From positions 735,871-799,870 of the forward strand of contig NW_019091363.1 in the NCBI RefSeq assembly GCF_001949145.1: a stretch of 64,000 nt of DNA, read 5' to 3'. The notes under the pieces are model-generated. The model saw only the letters and a list, made by a program, of their open reading frames with translations. It had not been told where the DNA came from and did no database searches. The position numbers and the translations under genes were made by a program. The DNA is from Acanthaster planci (taxonomy: Eukaryota; Echinodermata; Asteroidea; Valvatida; Acanthasteridae). Positions 46,501 to 60,600 of this stretch are shown here, piece after piece (the first letter of the stretch is position 1; every line of letters starts with the position of its first letter).

Positions 46501-49500
46501 ACATTTATCCCTATTGCACCACTTCGCACAGTTTGGAGGACCGCATACCTTGAACTTGCCGTCTATACATTGCATTTTAAGTTAACAATAGTCGCTGAAA
46601 TTAACCATCCTTAATTGTACAAAAGCCTACCTGTTGAGTTTGGTAAAACTGAAATGATTAGGGCGAAAAAACGTATTAGTCACCTTTTATTTATAACTGG
46701 ACAGGTTGGACTAGCTGATGAATTGGTGGGAGAACTCTCTTTTGTTGACCGATTTGCAGTTCTTGGAATGTTTGGTTGACCAGACACAATGCCGTACATC
46801 TCAAGGAGAAGGGACCTCAGTTCTTCATCTGTCAGAAGCTTGGATAATTCTTTTTTAGGCCCTGAACTTGTCCGAGTTTCTTTGATTTGGGAGGTAAGTT
46901 TGTCTCTCTCCACTGTAGCAGTGGGAACTATGGCGGTGGAATGCCCCACAGACTGGGGCAAGTCTTTCTGTAAATTCGTCGGACTGGAATGAAGCTTTGT
47001 TGTGACGACTTTTGTGCGAGTTTCGTTACTGGCCGATCCTTTTGTGGAATCTGCTTTTGTCTTGTTTGAGAGCTTGTAGTCTCTGACACTGGTTTCCGTG
47101 TTGAGTTTCCGTCTGTTTTGGTTCATAACAACAGCGATAGTAGCTCTGTTTGTTGATCTGGTGGTTTGTTGAGGTGGAGACTTTCTTGGACTCAGTTTGG
47201 ACGGAATACTTGCTGAAGGACTGGGGCGAGTTACTGCTCTCTGGAGTTCCTGATCAGAAAGAATTGGAATTGATGCGAAGATTTACAGGTTAGGAATTTT
47301 GGTTAAAGGGAAAACCTGACAAAATGAATTGGATCTGCCCTCTGAAATGAACTTAACTGAAGCAAAACTCTTCTTTCTGAGAGAGAAACAAACATGAAAC
47401 ATATCCTTTACACTGCCCTTGATTATATTGTAGAGCATTCCTAGTTTAAAAACGTCCATGCCATGATGACAGGAAGGCTGGCACTGAAAAATGGGGGATT
47501 TACCACTTTGATTCTAAGGCTAGGTCTAAATTACTTGGCTTCAGCTTGAAATGACACATGTGCTTATAGAAGCCTTAGCCCAGTGACTTCATCTACTTGG
47601 TATTTCCCATAGGCTCATTTGCAGCCATAGCCATCAATTCGGCTTGACCATGGTAGTAACTGCATTATTTTGCAGTCCGTGGTCGTGTCATGACATATTT
47701 CTTTGTCCTTGTCCAAGTCATAAATCAAGGGTAGTTGAATACTTTTAAACTAATATGAACGATGGCAGGAATAAACAATCATAGGAATTACTATCACGTC
47801 TTGATAAGGCATAAAAAGAAGTGTAGTTAATTATGTACAAATGTCATAACTCTACACATGTATGTTAACAATGTTTAATCTTTGATTCGATCTGGTACCA
47901 ACCTTGATCTCCAGCTGGTGCTTGAGTTTCAGCCTCACTATGTCTTGTTCCAGCCTCTCTATGACTGTCCGACATTCACTATGCTTTTTAGAAGCCTAAG
48001 AATAAATGTGAGTAGTCCTGACAGTGAAAACCAACTAGTTAAGCTGTACAGCCAGTGTCTATCCCGAAACTCTTTGACAAGTTTATACACCAACAGCTAA
48101 GAGTTATATAGGATGAGATCTGCCTCCCCCAAATCATTTGTTTTTTTAGCCTAAAACTCAACCATTGTGGGCTGTATGAGTCAGTTGAGAAAAAGTGGGT
48201 TAGTGCATGCAAATAGATATTTCATAATGCCCCCATCACACCCTGATGATGACCAGGAAGACCCCGCTAAGTTGTAAAATTTCATTAAAATGTGGCTAGA
48301 AGAGGATGAAAATAGGAATATAGGGTGAAAACCTTTGCTTACAAGATCATACTGGGTGGTCACATGACTTTTGACAAATGTCCTTGGGCGTTACTCTGGG
48401 TTTGAATGAAATATTTCAATAAAACAGAGCGTGTTGCAGACTATTTTACTTGTACAACTAGTTTTTGGCCAATGTACTCAAAATTTCATATCAACTATTT
48501 TATTATTTATCTTTTCAACTTACGAAAGCTTTAGTGTAAGTTTCTATGAGGACATCACAGTACTGACATAATGAATCAGTCCTCACCTTTTTCAGAGATG
48601 CCTCCAATTTAGCTACCACTGAGCTCTGCTCTAACCTCTTGGCATTTTCGTTCTCTTGTTCCTTCACCAAGTTCTCATTGTTCTTGGTCAATTCCGACAC
48701 CTGGACCTTATAGCGGTCTCGTTCAACAACCAATGCTGATTTCTCCTGATAATTAGGATAGCCAGTAAAAAAGATAATACCATAGGCCAATGTTGTGTTT
48801 GAGTCCATCACAAGTCTCTGTAAGTCCATCACAAGTCCGACACAAGTCATTCAGTCTTTAGCCAATTCACAAGCTATTCAAATGAGCTGTGACAAAAGCA
48901 TCCTTTTGTCATCACCCTGTTACTTATGACTGGCCCAGTGAAGGGACTTGTGAAAGGACTTGTGATGGACTCGAATACAACACTACCATAGGCCATACAT
49001 CAACACCCTGATGAACGTGCCACTGAGTATGCTTGTCTACTGAGTTACAGGTGCTCAACATAAAGTCATTCGCTTTTCAAAAGTTCCATATAGAGGCTTC
49101 TGTAGTGGCCATTTTGCAGGGCAGTTCTTTCGTTCCACCGGGAAACCTCCTTTGTGCATACATGTACCTCATTGAACAAACACAATGGCCTGCAAGATGG
49201 CAGCCATGCAAAACCTCTATTAGTGCAAGCACTCACTACTTAAAATAAGCATAATATCTCAAACTAGAACAGGGCCCAGTTTATGGCTCTGATAACCACT
49301 CTCTGTTTAAGACAACTGCTCCATGTCACTTGCGAGGAAATTTAGTGTCTTTAGTTGTATCAGCATTTAAACCTCACAGGATAAACACAGGAAAACAAGC
49401 CAAAATTACTACTTACTTGAAATACACCATGCACTAGGACAATAGCAGAAACTGTCAACACTGTAAGTATGCATGTTTACAGCTGAGGGCGTATTTTGGC

Positions 49501-52500
49501 CCACAGAAGCCAATAAGTTCCTCCTTACCTTTCGGAGTACGTCCAGACACTCATTCAACCAGTGAATTTCGCTCTGCAGCATGTCTATCTCACTGCGCTT
49601 GGCAGTGACTTGCCTCTGCATGCTCTCAGCAACTCGGACAGCTGCACAGCAAAAGAATGAAGACAGAAGAGAGAATCATAGCCCAAAAAACCCTCCCTGA
49701 TCATTGATGACGGCTGCCATTTCCCACATTTGCAGCCAGTGGGGACAAAGGGAAGATGTGACCTCTTGTAAGTCCAAATTTTCTTCAATAATTTTTTGGG
49801 ACTACCTCATTTTTCCTCCACCCAAAAGTGTGTGAAAAGACCCCCAAATTTGCCTCACCTCTAGGGAAAACCACTCAAGTTACATAAAGAAATCCTCATA
49901 TTTCCTCCATTCCCCCTCAAAAAAAGATTTCGCCCCTACTTAATTTGGTTCTGGATCTGCCCTTGAAGGTGGAATGTTGCGCAAAGCCCCACTGATTGAT
50001 TTCCCCACCGACCTTTGCCATCTATGGCTGCTGTAGCCTTGATCGTCTTGTGTACAGTCTGTAACTCTCTCTGCAATCCCTGTATCTTGGTCTTGTATCT
50101 GCTAACGTCTCGCCGGTGATTCTCTTCCATCTCAAGCAGGTTGGCCTTTAGCTTCTCCCCCTCAACGGACATCAGGTCCATCTGGCGGAGACACAGGGTA
50201 AAATTTATCTTTTGAAGCAGACACACTGCTCTTGCTAAATTATCGGACAGGGCAGTAAAACTGAACAACAAATCAAGTCACAATTCTTATACAGTCATGT
50301 TTGTCACTGTAAACTTCAAATGAAAGGCAAGCATGTGATGCACTGCTAAAAAAATGATGAATAAATAACCTGGCTAAGCAAAATGCACTGACTTTAGACA
50401 CAGTAGTTTTTGAACATAGTTGAAAGAGAAAGTGGGGAAAAACTACACAAGGCCAGTTCACTCAGTATGAAAGACGTGCAAGCAAGAATTTGGCAAAATA
50501 CCTGTGCTATGAATTCATGAAAGTTAAATACATGTCAACTGTGGCGTAATGTCATTGCATATAATTCAGGACAGCAGGTTGGCATTTGTTTTGGTACCAA
50601 GTAAAAATTACCCTCAAAGGGGTTGGCTGTGCCTTGTCCATCCAAATTCAGCAGCCACGTGAGCTAGGAACCAAAGATAGCTTAAAATAGACCGATTGCA
50701 CCCTCTAAGTCGCATGACCTATAGTGGGTATCAAATATCAACAAACACAATGTCCACCAAAGCAAAGTGCTTAAGTATCATTTACCAAAAATAAAGCCGA
50801 CGGGTACCGTACTCAGACTACTGATATGCTGGGTACTATACCATAACTTGGCTGTATTGTTTATAAGTAACACTTGATACCCACTACAGGTCACATGATT
50901 TAGCCGGTGCAATTGGTCTATTATGAACAATTAATATAAGAATGTCTCACAGGATGAGAAAAGTGGACAGAAGTCTTGCTCAATAAAAGTATTCTCTCTT
51001 TCCCCAAAATTACACTGTACAGTCACAAACAACATGTGGATCCTGCTCTTTCACTTTGCCAAAGTGCCTGACACCTACCTATCATGTATTACAGTGACTA
51101 CAGGGCCTAATGAACTCCATGAAGCTGCTTACTGGTTGTTAATGCTTAGGTAATTCATATGTTAAGCAAAAAACTGGTTAAGAACCAGTCAGAAGCAATA
51201 AGCGTAATGTGGCTTTTGGGCCTGTAACCTGTTTCTGGTAAGCAGATATTGCTTAGCAATTTTCTGTACTCAGACGCCTCCATGATACATGTATTTGCCT
51301 CCCTGGGTACCTGCGTCTTGGCCTCCTGCAGTTCTGCTTTCAGCTCCTCCTTACTCCTGGCGACTGTCTCCGACTCCCTGGCTGTGCCCTGTGCCTCTTC
51401 CTGGAGGCGCTTCTTGTCCTCTTCAAGACTCTGCAGTCTCTTCTCGCGGATCTTCAGCTTCTTCTTCAAGTTCTCCTGAAGGAGCTTTGAGTCTTGCAGC
51501 TCCTTGGGTGTTGGGGGGAAGGAGGAAAGAGCTGAGATGCAACTAGTCAGGAAGAGTACAGACAGGAGTGCAATATCGACCACTAACACAAATGCTGGTG
51601 GTCAACGTCTGAAGACTCCATGTAGAACTATTAGGCAGTATGCGTCCCGTTCAGAGAACCAAAGATGTTAAACCACATACGTCAAGCCCACAAGTTTTTG
51701 ATTAATTTCCCAACTGATAAAACGTTCCCTTTTCGTTATAACGATGATCAATCAAAAAGCCTGGCAATATGGTGGGCATTGAAAACAGTAAAAATTAAAA
51801 GTAACAAATACCCTGTTTGCTTCTTCAGTGGTTTCAATCTAATTGAAGGAATGTGATTGAATAAGTGGTGGATCGTTTCATTGAACCAGAATAATTCTCG
51901 GGGTTGGGCTGGCATATTCAGGGATGAAAATAGCCTCATGTGCCTGAAGTACAGACAACTGATTTTCAGCGGAATGTGCAGAATACTAACACCGCTTCAT
52001 ACAAGGATTGAGCGGGACAGTTTTGTATAATACCGACCTCTGTCTGTCTGTCCAGGATTTCCTTCAACTGCGATCGTTCCTCTTTCCAATCCTCGCTGGC
52101 TTTCTTGGTGACCTCTGCCAGGTGAGCCATACTGGATGTCTGCTCCTGAAGCCTGCTACACTGCTCCTCCTTTTCGTTCACCTGCACCAAGCAACGCAGC
52201 ATGAGCAGCTTAATTTACAGTGTGAAAACAATATTTAAATGGATAACACAGAAAGGTCAGGTGGTTCCTCAGAGAAGTTCAAATTGAAGATTTTTCTGCT
52301 GGAGGAATTTTAATTACCTTCAAGACCAAATAATTTTTCTGTTGGTAAAACTTGCAGTTTTCAAGACCATTTGTAAAGGTTTTGATTGATTTCTTTACCT
52401 ACAAGTTTTGTTTATTACACGCATGGTACCATTATTGTCTAGCACATCTTGCTTTCTGCTTGTGACAGAACAAAATCAAAGTCAACTTGTTGAAGTTTTC

Positions 52501-55500
52501 ACAAATCAATGTATCATGCACCTGGGTGACAAATATAACTTTTTCAAAAATTACAAGGTCCCACCTGCACCTGCAGCTGATCCCTTGCACTCTGCACTGT
52601 GCCAAGCTCAAGGTTTCTCTCTTCCAGCAGCAAGACAAGGGACTCTCTCTCCCTCCGTATTGCTACCAGCTCCTCCCCCCATTTCTCCAGGTCCGACATC
52701 ACTCCGGCCTTCTCCTCCGTTACCCTCTGAAGTTCCTGACGGACCTCTGCCAGCGTTCTGGTCAACTCCTCCTTGCATTTCGTGACGTCTTCCAATTCTT
52801 GCTCTCTCTGTCTGAGGTCTGCCGTGAGTGTCTCACACCTAAGAGTGATGTCGTTGATCTTTGATGTCATGTCATCTGTCAGAGCCACCATGCGATGCTT
52901 ACTGCTTTCCTCTATTAACAAGACCTGTCAGATAAATGCAGCTGCCTGTAGTATATAAGGTTTGGAGAGGATCTGTCTGCAGAAGGAATTTTCTTTATTA
53001 AAACATATATTAGGCATAATTTTCTCAGGCATACCAATGAGCAACTTTTCCATGGAAATAACACAGAAATAAAATCAACCTTCACTGACAACATGACGAC
53101 ATTCATTTTTTCTCCTACATCTGAACAAAAATAAAAAAACAACTCTTGCAGTGGCATAATACAGGCAGCTCTTTAAGAGTACGTTCATCAGATCTGTTTT
53201 ATAAATTGTTAACCGTTGGATGGGATGGTATCAGACTATTTTAGAATTCATGTGGGTTCCAAACTTTCCTTTAATTTTTTTTTCCAAATCTGGCGTTAAA
53301 CACTTAAATATGTGTTATCACGAAGATGAAATTAATGTGACAGGAAATTTCATTTTTATTCTTCCAATGATGCTTTCAACTTCCAAAGTTGAAGAGTTAA
53401 CCTCACTTTCAATTTCAATATGGTCGACTCAAAAGATAAAGGTCCATTCTCTCACCTTCTCCTCAGCCTGCCTGGTAGATTCCTGCTTGACCTCCTCCAC
53501 CAGCCTGCCAAGCCCCTCACACTCGCTAGTCTTCCGCTCCAGCTGGCTCTGAAGGTCCTGTAGCTTGATGCCAGACTCCTGCTCCAGGTTGGACAGTTGG
53601 CAGTTCTTCGCCTGCAAAGTCTCCGCGTTGGCCTGTGCTAGCGCTGCAGATTCCTGTGAAAGCATCATACAAAGAAATCACCGACTTGAAAATTCCCTAT
53701 CAAGGCCAACGTGAAAGTTTAAATATGCAGTATGAAAGAAATACAAGTTACACAATTTGGAGTATACGATTTCCAGTCAATATGAAAATTTACCAACTTT
53801 ACAAAACAAAAGTGGGGTATCTTTAACCCCTTGACGACGGGACTTTTTTCTGAAAGCTGACTCCAAGAATTCCAGCCTCACTTGGCCACAGGGGCCCCCT
53901 GCCAAACCACATATTCTCGGTTTGTGGCCCTGCGTGCTTTACACGCTTTGATTTACACAGTGAAAAGGCTCATTGTTCGGTGGCATGCGGTTTATTCACA
54001 CTTCCACATTCCCGTTGCCTCTTTTCAAAGTGGGGACTATTGTGAAGCTGGTGATTATGATGCAAATTTGGTCTTTTCATTTTTTGGCAACACACAAAGG
54101 CCAACCACTAAATATACAAGAGCCAGGGTATGCCTTCTTTCACCGTGTTTGCTCGAGCCTGGGCTGAGAATAATAGCTGAAAAGCGGGCTGAGGGATCTC
54201 AATTTTTACAGCGTCTCTTACCACTTTGCAGCGCGAAGGGGTTAATAAAATACCTTCATAGTCAGTACATTTCAGTACTGTTTTAACATTACGCCAGATA
54301 ACTGAGAAATCCTACCTTTGCATCATGTAGTTGTTGTTCAAGCTTTTGTATTTGATCGTGTAGTTGATTCTTTACCTCTAAAGAGGCTCTGTACTGCTGC
54401 TGAAGTATTTCTAGGTCAGATGACAGAGTGTCACACTGACAAAATTCAGAAAAGCAAGTAAGAAAAGTACACAAATGACTACGCAAGCAAACGTCAATCA
54501 AAATCATATTCTGGGCAAGGGTTGTGAGAGATGAAGCCACAACACTTGGATCGTTGTACGGCTTCAACTGATATGAAATTATTGGCAACACTTTATCATG
54601 ACTGACACATATACATGTTGGGATGAAGACAGAAAAGTTGGATCAAGATCAACTCTGCAAACTGTCTGCGGCGAGATGCAAAAGTAGGCCCATACAAACA
54701 CGAGCACTGGCCCAAAGAACATGCAGCGATGTCCCCCTTGGGAACATGAAACTAGGTTCGGAAGAAAGTGCCACATTCTCTATGTTAGGTGAATTTAACT
54801 GGCAGAAACACTGAGAAATGACACCAAACCACGTATTTCTGGCTTAATTTCCTCTCCTTTGAGCTGAGATTACTGCATGCTAAGTTTTATAAAACACCCT
54901 CTGTTATCATCCCCTAATGGTTACAATACTTGGAGGACTACCCCAGTTTTAAGGACAATGACAGAATTCATCAGGATCTACCTTTGTCTGAAGTGCTTTC
55001 CTGTCGCTTGCTGCGTCCTCTTGTAGTTTTTCCAGTCTTTGCTGTAGTTCTGTTATTTGGTCTGCCTTCCCTCCCAACTGCTTCTGCGCCTGCTCCCTGC
55101 AGGACAATGGGAAAAAATCCTCTCAGTCTGAGGTTGCAGTCAAGTGTATTACTCTTGATACAAGCAGGTGTAGGAAAATCTGGCATGCGTACTCTCAGAT
55201 CACTTCGGGTGAATGATCAATGGTTATCTTTGTGTCATCCTGAAATAACCACGTGATGAAAGAGTAACACTCCTGACCTGTTTGAGAGCTTACTCTTACT
55301 TAACTCTTGCTTAGCCCACAGGTTGTTAATCCTGCCGTTCATTGCTCTTGGGAATGTACATGTGTTAGTGCGAGTACCTCAGTGGCTGAGTTTGGAAAAC
55401 AGCAAGTGTATCAGTGACAGGGGTCACTGTAACTGCAGGAGCTATGTTGTGTTGGCCTTCTAAAAACACCGTGTCACCAAACATCATTCGTCTACTTACT

Positions 55501-57594
55501 GCGTCAGGGCTAGCTGCGACTGCAAACTGAGCGTCTGTTTCCGAGCATTTTGAGCCCGTTCAGTTGCCGCATTCAGTTGCTTTTCGTGCTCTTCGCGCAG
55601 GCTACGCAACCTGGAAAAAAACACAAGCAGACAGAACCCTTTTTTCCTGGAATTTCAAGGCTGTGCTAGCAACATTAAGTGAAAGTATGACAGGGGAACT
55701 ATATTCATCAGTGGCTCCGTTCCTAAAATGTTCGTCAACTTGTTGTTAAACATGAACTTAAAATCACCCACTGAACATTATTAACAGGATTTCAAAGTAA
55801 TTTTTGACAAGGAAATGTGATGAATTTCACACTCCGACATACTGAAAAAAGTCCATTTGTGATTCACGTAGACAGAAACCTTAATAGACAGAAATCCAGG
55901 TGAAGAAACCAAATTTTATGCTTCAAGAGATTAGACTGAACAAACAAGAAGTAATTAAAACCCTGCCTAATTACCCCAAAAACTTCTCTGACAAAAAAGG
56001 TCAGAAAAATAAAAGAAAGCAGAAGTTTTAGACAGATTTTGAAGAAAGAGGTAGAGGCCCTGCTCCTGTCATGTTACATTAAAATTGACTGATGTTACTT
56101 GAAACTTTGGGTGCAAACAGTATGTGACTGTTTCTCACAAATAGAGGATTATGGAACATTTAGGAAGGATTTCAGTAAGAATGGGAAGTTAAAGTTAGGC
56201 TGCATTGGAATATTGTCTGGAGCAACATGTAGGTCTTGGTCTCAGCCCATTGGAAACATATGGGCATATGCTGACAACAGACATAGCCATAGGTCTTGAA
56301 GCTACAGTGGACACAGATTTTTTTATAACTTGATACTATTCTGCTATGTCTAAAAACTATTTCACAGCCCTTTAGGGTTAAGAGATTGATGTGTTTTGAA
56401 AAGTGCCCTTTTAAAAACTGTTTGGAATTGTCACTGTTTTTGTCAGACAATGAGGGCACTGCTGCTTTGACGTCAGTCAGGGAAGGCACTTTTCATTTTT
56501 GCCATAAGGTTGAAAATTCATGGACAAAGATAAACAAGATGCACCTTTGAGAACACAGAGAGTGTAGAGGTGAGTCAGTCAACTAGCAGATGGTCATTAA
56601 AAGCAGTTGGCCCATTGATAACACTAGGTCCAAGTTCCTTGGGATGTGAGGGCCGAGGATAATGCTCCCACACATTGACTTTTTTCAAGGAATATTTCTT
56701 TGAAATCGGGGGGTGAAACCTTCATAAGAAAATGAGATGAGTCACTGGCTTACATCAGTTAGATGTATTTTGATTGGTCAAAAGATTTAGTCATTAATCA
56801 AGAACAGGGTGATGTAATTTTCAGTATTATAATTGGTCAATTGTATTTAGCAATCAAGTCAGAGGGTACCTTGGTAATCTTTTAGATTATATGAAAATGA
56901 ATGTTTTGTTGAGACATTGAGAAGGAACTGTAGCAACAGAGAGTTTGCATCTGATGAGACAAGTATTCAATGCTTTAATCCTGTAAAGTATTTTCACATG
57001 AAGAAAATACTTGTGTTTGTAAAGTATTTTGCTATGGTGAAATAATTGTAATCAAACAGGAAGATTTTCCTCACCAGCTCCCTGTTTGACTGTGAGAAGC
57101 TTTGCTCATGTATTCGAAATAAAGATACTTTCAATGTGATGTTCTTGACCAAGTTTCATTCCTCACTGTCACCATCTTTTTGAGATTGTCTGTGTTGATG
57201 CTGCTGAGGACAGTCAGTCTAGTTTGGTTCACTGAGCAGGTGCTGAACCTCAAAATCAGAGCTCTTGTTAAGAGCCACAGACAACATTGTCACATGGAGG
57301 CAGCATCAGGAGAGAAAGCCACCTGCACATAAAAGCACATGTGACGTACATGTATAGTGCCAATCAAAGTCGGCGGAGTTAAAGAAACTGAAAACAGGCA
57401 ATTCACAATAGTGAGATCTGAGAGCGGGAAGAGGACCAGGAGCATTAAGACACTTGAGATCAAGAGACGAGTCAGCTAAAGTTGGTGTGACTACCGAAGG
57501 TGACAGGCAGACTAGAAAAGAGGAGAAAGAACTAATCCCAGGCTGAGCCAGTGAGGATACAGGTAACAAGTCCTGGAGGGACAATCTCAGGAGC

Positions 57595-57657
<63 letters not shown>

Positions 57658-60600
57658 AGGTACTGAAGACTATGTGACAACGGTTCACTGATACAGTGAA
57701 AACTCATTCTCATTGCAAGTGTGTGCAAACTGACAACATTGAGTTAATTGTACATGGTAAGTTCATGTAGTGTATGTAGTGCTTTCAACATATCAATTGT
57801 TTAATGTGTATATGAATACATGTAATTCTAGGGATAGAATTAAAACTAGACTGTGCTCAAGGTCTATGATGGCTCGATCTGATAATGATGAAGAGCTGAG
57901 CTGACATATGCTCAAAGAAATAAATTGTCAAATAACCAGTCCAATTAGCAACTTCATCAGTTGGCATTAGAAAAGATCAAAATGCTACAGAAAGAGCACG
58001 AGTTTGAAATTCAAAGATTGATGGTTTAAAACACAGAAAGGAGAGGAGGAATATTGACATTGTAAATTATGAAATAGATTTGGGCAGAAAGAAAAACATC
58101 GTGTGCCATTTGAACATGTTACAAGGATGGGTAGATTGTCACAGTTATTATGTACAGTTAGAGGAATGGGATCAGAAAGCACACATGTAGGACACAGTGA
58201 AACTAGTGAAGGAGAAATTGATGGAGAAAATCTGAGTGACACACGCCCATTAGGTGGGACCGAAATGTGAGAGTAAGCTAAAATATCTGAGGAGCTGAAT
58301 GATCATCAGACAGATGAGATGAAGAAACTGCTTTCAGAACATCCTGAGACAATGACAGTTGTACTGGCAAGAACGGATGTAGTGAAACATACGGTGCATA
58401 CAACGTCAGCAATGCTGATAGGGCATATTAAGTTCCAACAGCCACGAGAGAGACAGTCCAAAATTAAATTGGAAAGATGTTTGCTTTAGGAATCTAGAGC
58501 CCTCCAGAAGTCCATGGGCATCACTAATGTGGGCGTTTCACAACTGCACCTCCAAGAGTTTGCAACATGATGGCCAATCACAATGTGCGAAATCTGTCGA
58601 CCCAATGTGCGTTTGGAAATGGTCGACAGATTTCGCGCTTTGTGATTGGCCATCATGTTGCAAACTCTTGGAGGTGCACTGTTGTGAATTGCCTGTATTG
58701 TTACTGAAGACAAAAAAAGGATGAACAGTTAGGTTCTGCACAGATTCCTGCAAACGTCTCCCAATCACTGAGTTTGATGCAGAGCCTGTTCCATGGACTG
58801 ACAAATTGATAGACGAGACTGGGAATGCTAAGTGTATGTCCACTATTGATCTTACTGAGGGATATTGGCAAGTAGTGCTTGATGAGGGAGGTCAGCACTT
58901 GCTGTTCGGTATAGAGTGATGCCATTGGGAATGCAAAATGTGCCAGCAACACTCAGATGATGCTGGATGTGAGACATTTGTTTGTGTGCAGGTGATTGTA
59001 AGTGAAACATGGGCGGACAATATGACCCATGCTAGGTCAGTGTTGACAGGCTCAGGCAAACAGGCTTGACAGAAAAACCAAGTAAATGTAAATCTGAGAA
59101 CCACAAGATCTTGTCGGCAATGGCAAAGTGACTGATCTAACTGATCTAACAAAGAAAACTGCACCAATCAATGTAATGTGGAATGACGCATGTGAATATG
59201 CCTTCCAGCTGTTGAAGCAAACAACGGTGAGTGTACCTCTTGTGAAAAGCCAAGATTCTTCAAAAGATTGAGTGCTACAGATGCATCAAATAGGACTGTA
59301 TGCTGTCCTTAGCCAGAGAGGAAAAGATGGGAAAGAAGATTCACAAGTATTTATACAGCAGGCCTTTCACTATTCAGACAGGGCACAAACCCCTCACTTG
59401 GCTAGAACAAATGAAGGACGGTAATCACAGACTAGTAGGATGGTCATTGTTGTTACTACCATGCAAGATCAGTGTTGACCATGAACCAGGTACCAACAAC
59501 AATGCAGATGCACTATTTATCACATCAAAGTAAGCTGGAAGATATAAATAATGATTTTCCAAGTAAGAGTACATGTAGATTAGAATACTGTTTGAAATAG
59601 CTGTTTCTGATGATTGATGTTTACACTGTAGCTCTAGAGTTTATAAAACCTTATTGTAATTGTTACAATTTCACATGTTTTGCTGTTAGAATTGTGAAAA
59701 TAGAATTTACTCACTGTAAACACTTCTGAGATAGGGTTGCTCACCTGTTTCACTGTGCACTTAAAAATAATGAATCATCAAAGAAAAAGCACATCAACCC
59801 AACCTAAAAGTAGCAAAGGCATTTTCTTGGGGGGGGGGTGCCAGAGTCAATTTGCCAACACCCCCCCCCCAAAATAATTCACTCCAGGTGGCAAATAGAG
59901 CTTTGGTTGAATCCAAACGTGATACATCAATGATATATATTGGCCATCGACATTTCTCCTGAAGCATGAAATGTAGCATAGTGCAGATTTCCATTTTACA
60001 TGACACGGGGTTGGCAAACAAGTTGCAAGTTGGCAAAGTGACTCTGGCACATCACCCTCCCTCCAAAGAAAATGCCTTCGCTACTCCCCTGGATTCAAAT
60101 TACCTACGTAGAAAACAGTTTGACATCAATTTTAACGATATATCCCTCATCAAATTACACAGGTCGGGTGTAACAGGGACAGAAATAAACCACACATCAG
60201 ACCCAAATTTATAGAACGACCCAAAGACTTTTCCATAACATACATCTGCTTCTGCTCTTCCCCATTCTGTTTCCACCTTGCGGCAAATTGCTCCTTCGCC
60301 TCCATCAATCCAAGCTCCGCCTTCCCCACCTTCTGCCTCATCCCTTCTAGCTCCTTCTCATAGTGCTCCAGCACTTCCTTCAGTGAGCCCACCACCTGCT
60401 CTGAATCCACGGGGCCGGAGTAGGTTGTTCTGTGCACCAGAGTGAGCCCTCTCTTGGTAGCATGGCTGACAGTGAGGCTGGCAGCCTGGGCCAAGGCAGC
60501 ACTGCAGGCTTGCAGTTCCATGTGAAGGCTGGACACCCTCAGACTTGCATCTTGTAGAACCTTTTAGAAGCACATTTATCACACACCTACTTGATTTGGC

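Noticed and set aside
51145-51260. Possible relic of the Harbinger-like MITE (TTAAGCAAAAAACTGG, GCTTAGCAATTTTC)
   Set aside because: Only AT-rich phrases match and the terminal GGGCCAATTTC is missing.
52408-52864. Two overlapping 125-residue plus-strand open frames
   Set aside because: They are antisense shadows of the 120-codon CCDC158 exon, whose frame, splice sites and coiled-coil character are clear.
57306-57728. 140-residue minus-strand open frame with a Leu-Ser run
   Set aside because: It is produced by reading through the (GA)n microsatellite; no other protein character.
2369-58695. CRISPR-like or regularly spaced repeats
   Set aside because: The repeats are palindromic transposon copies far apart, with no regular spacers, in an animal genome.
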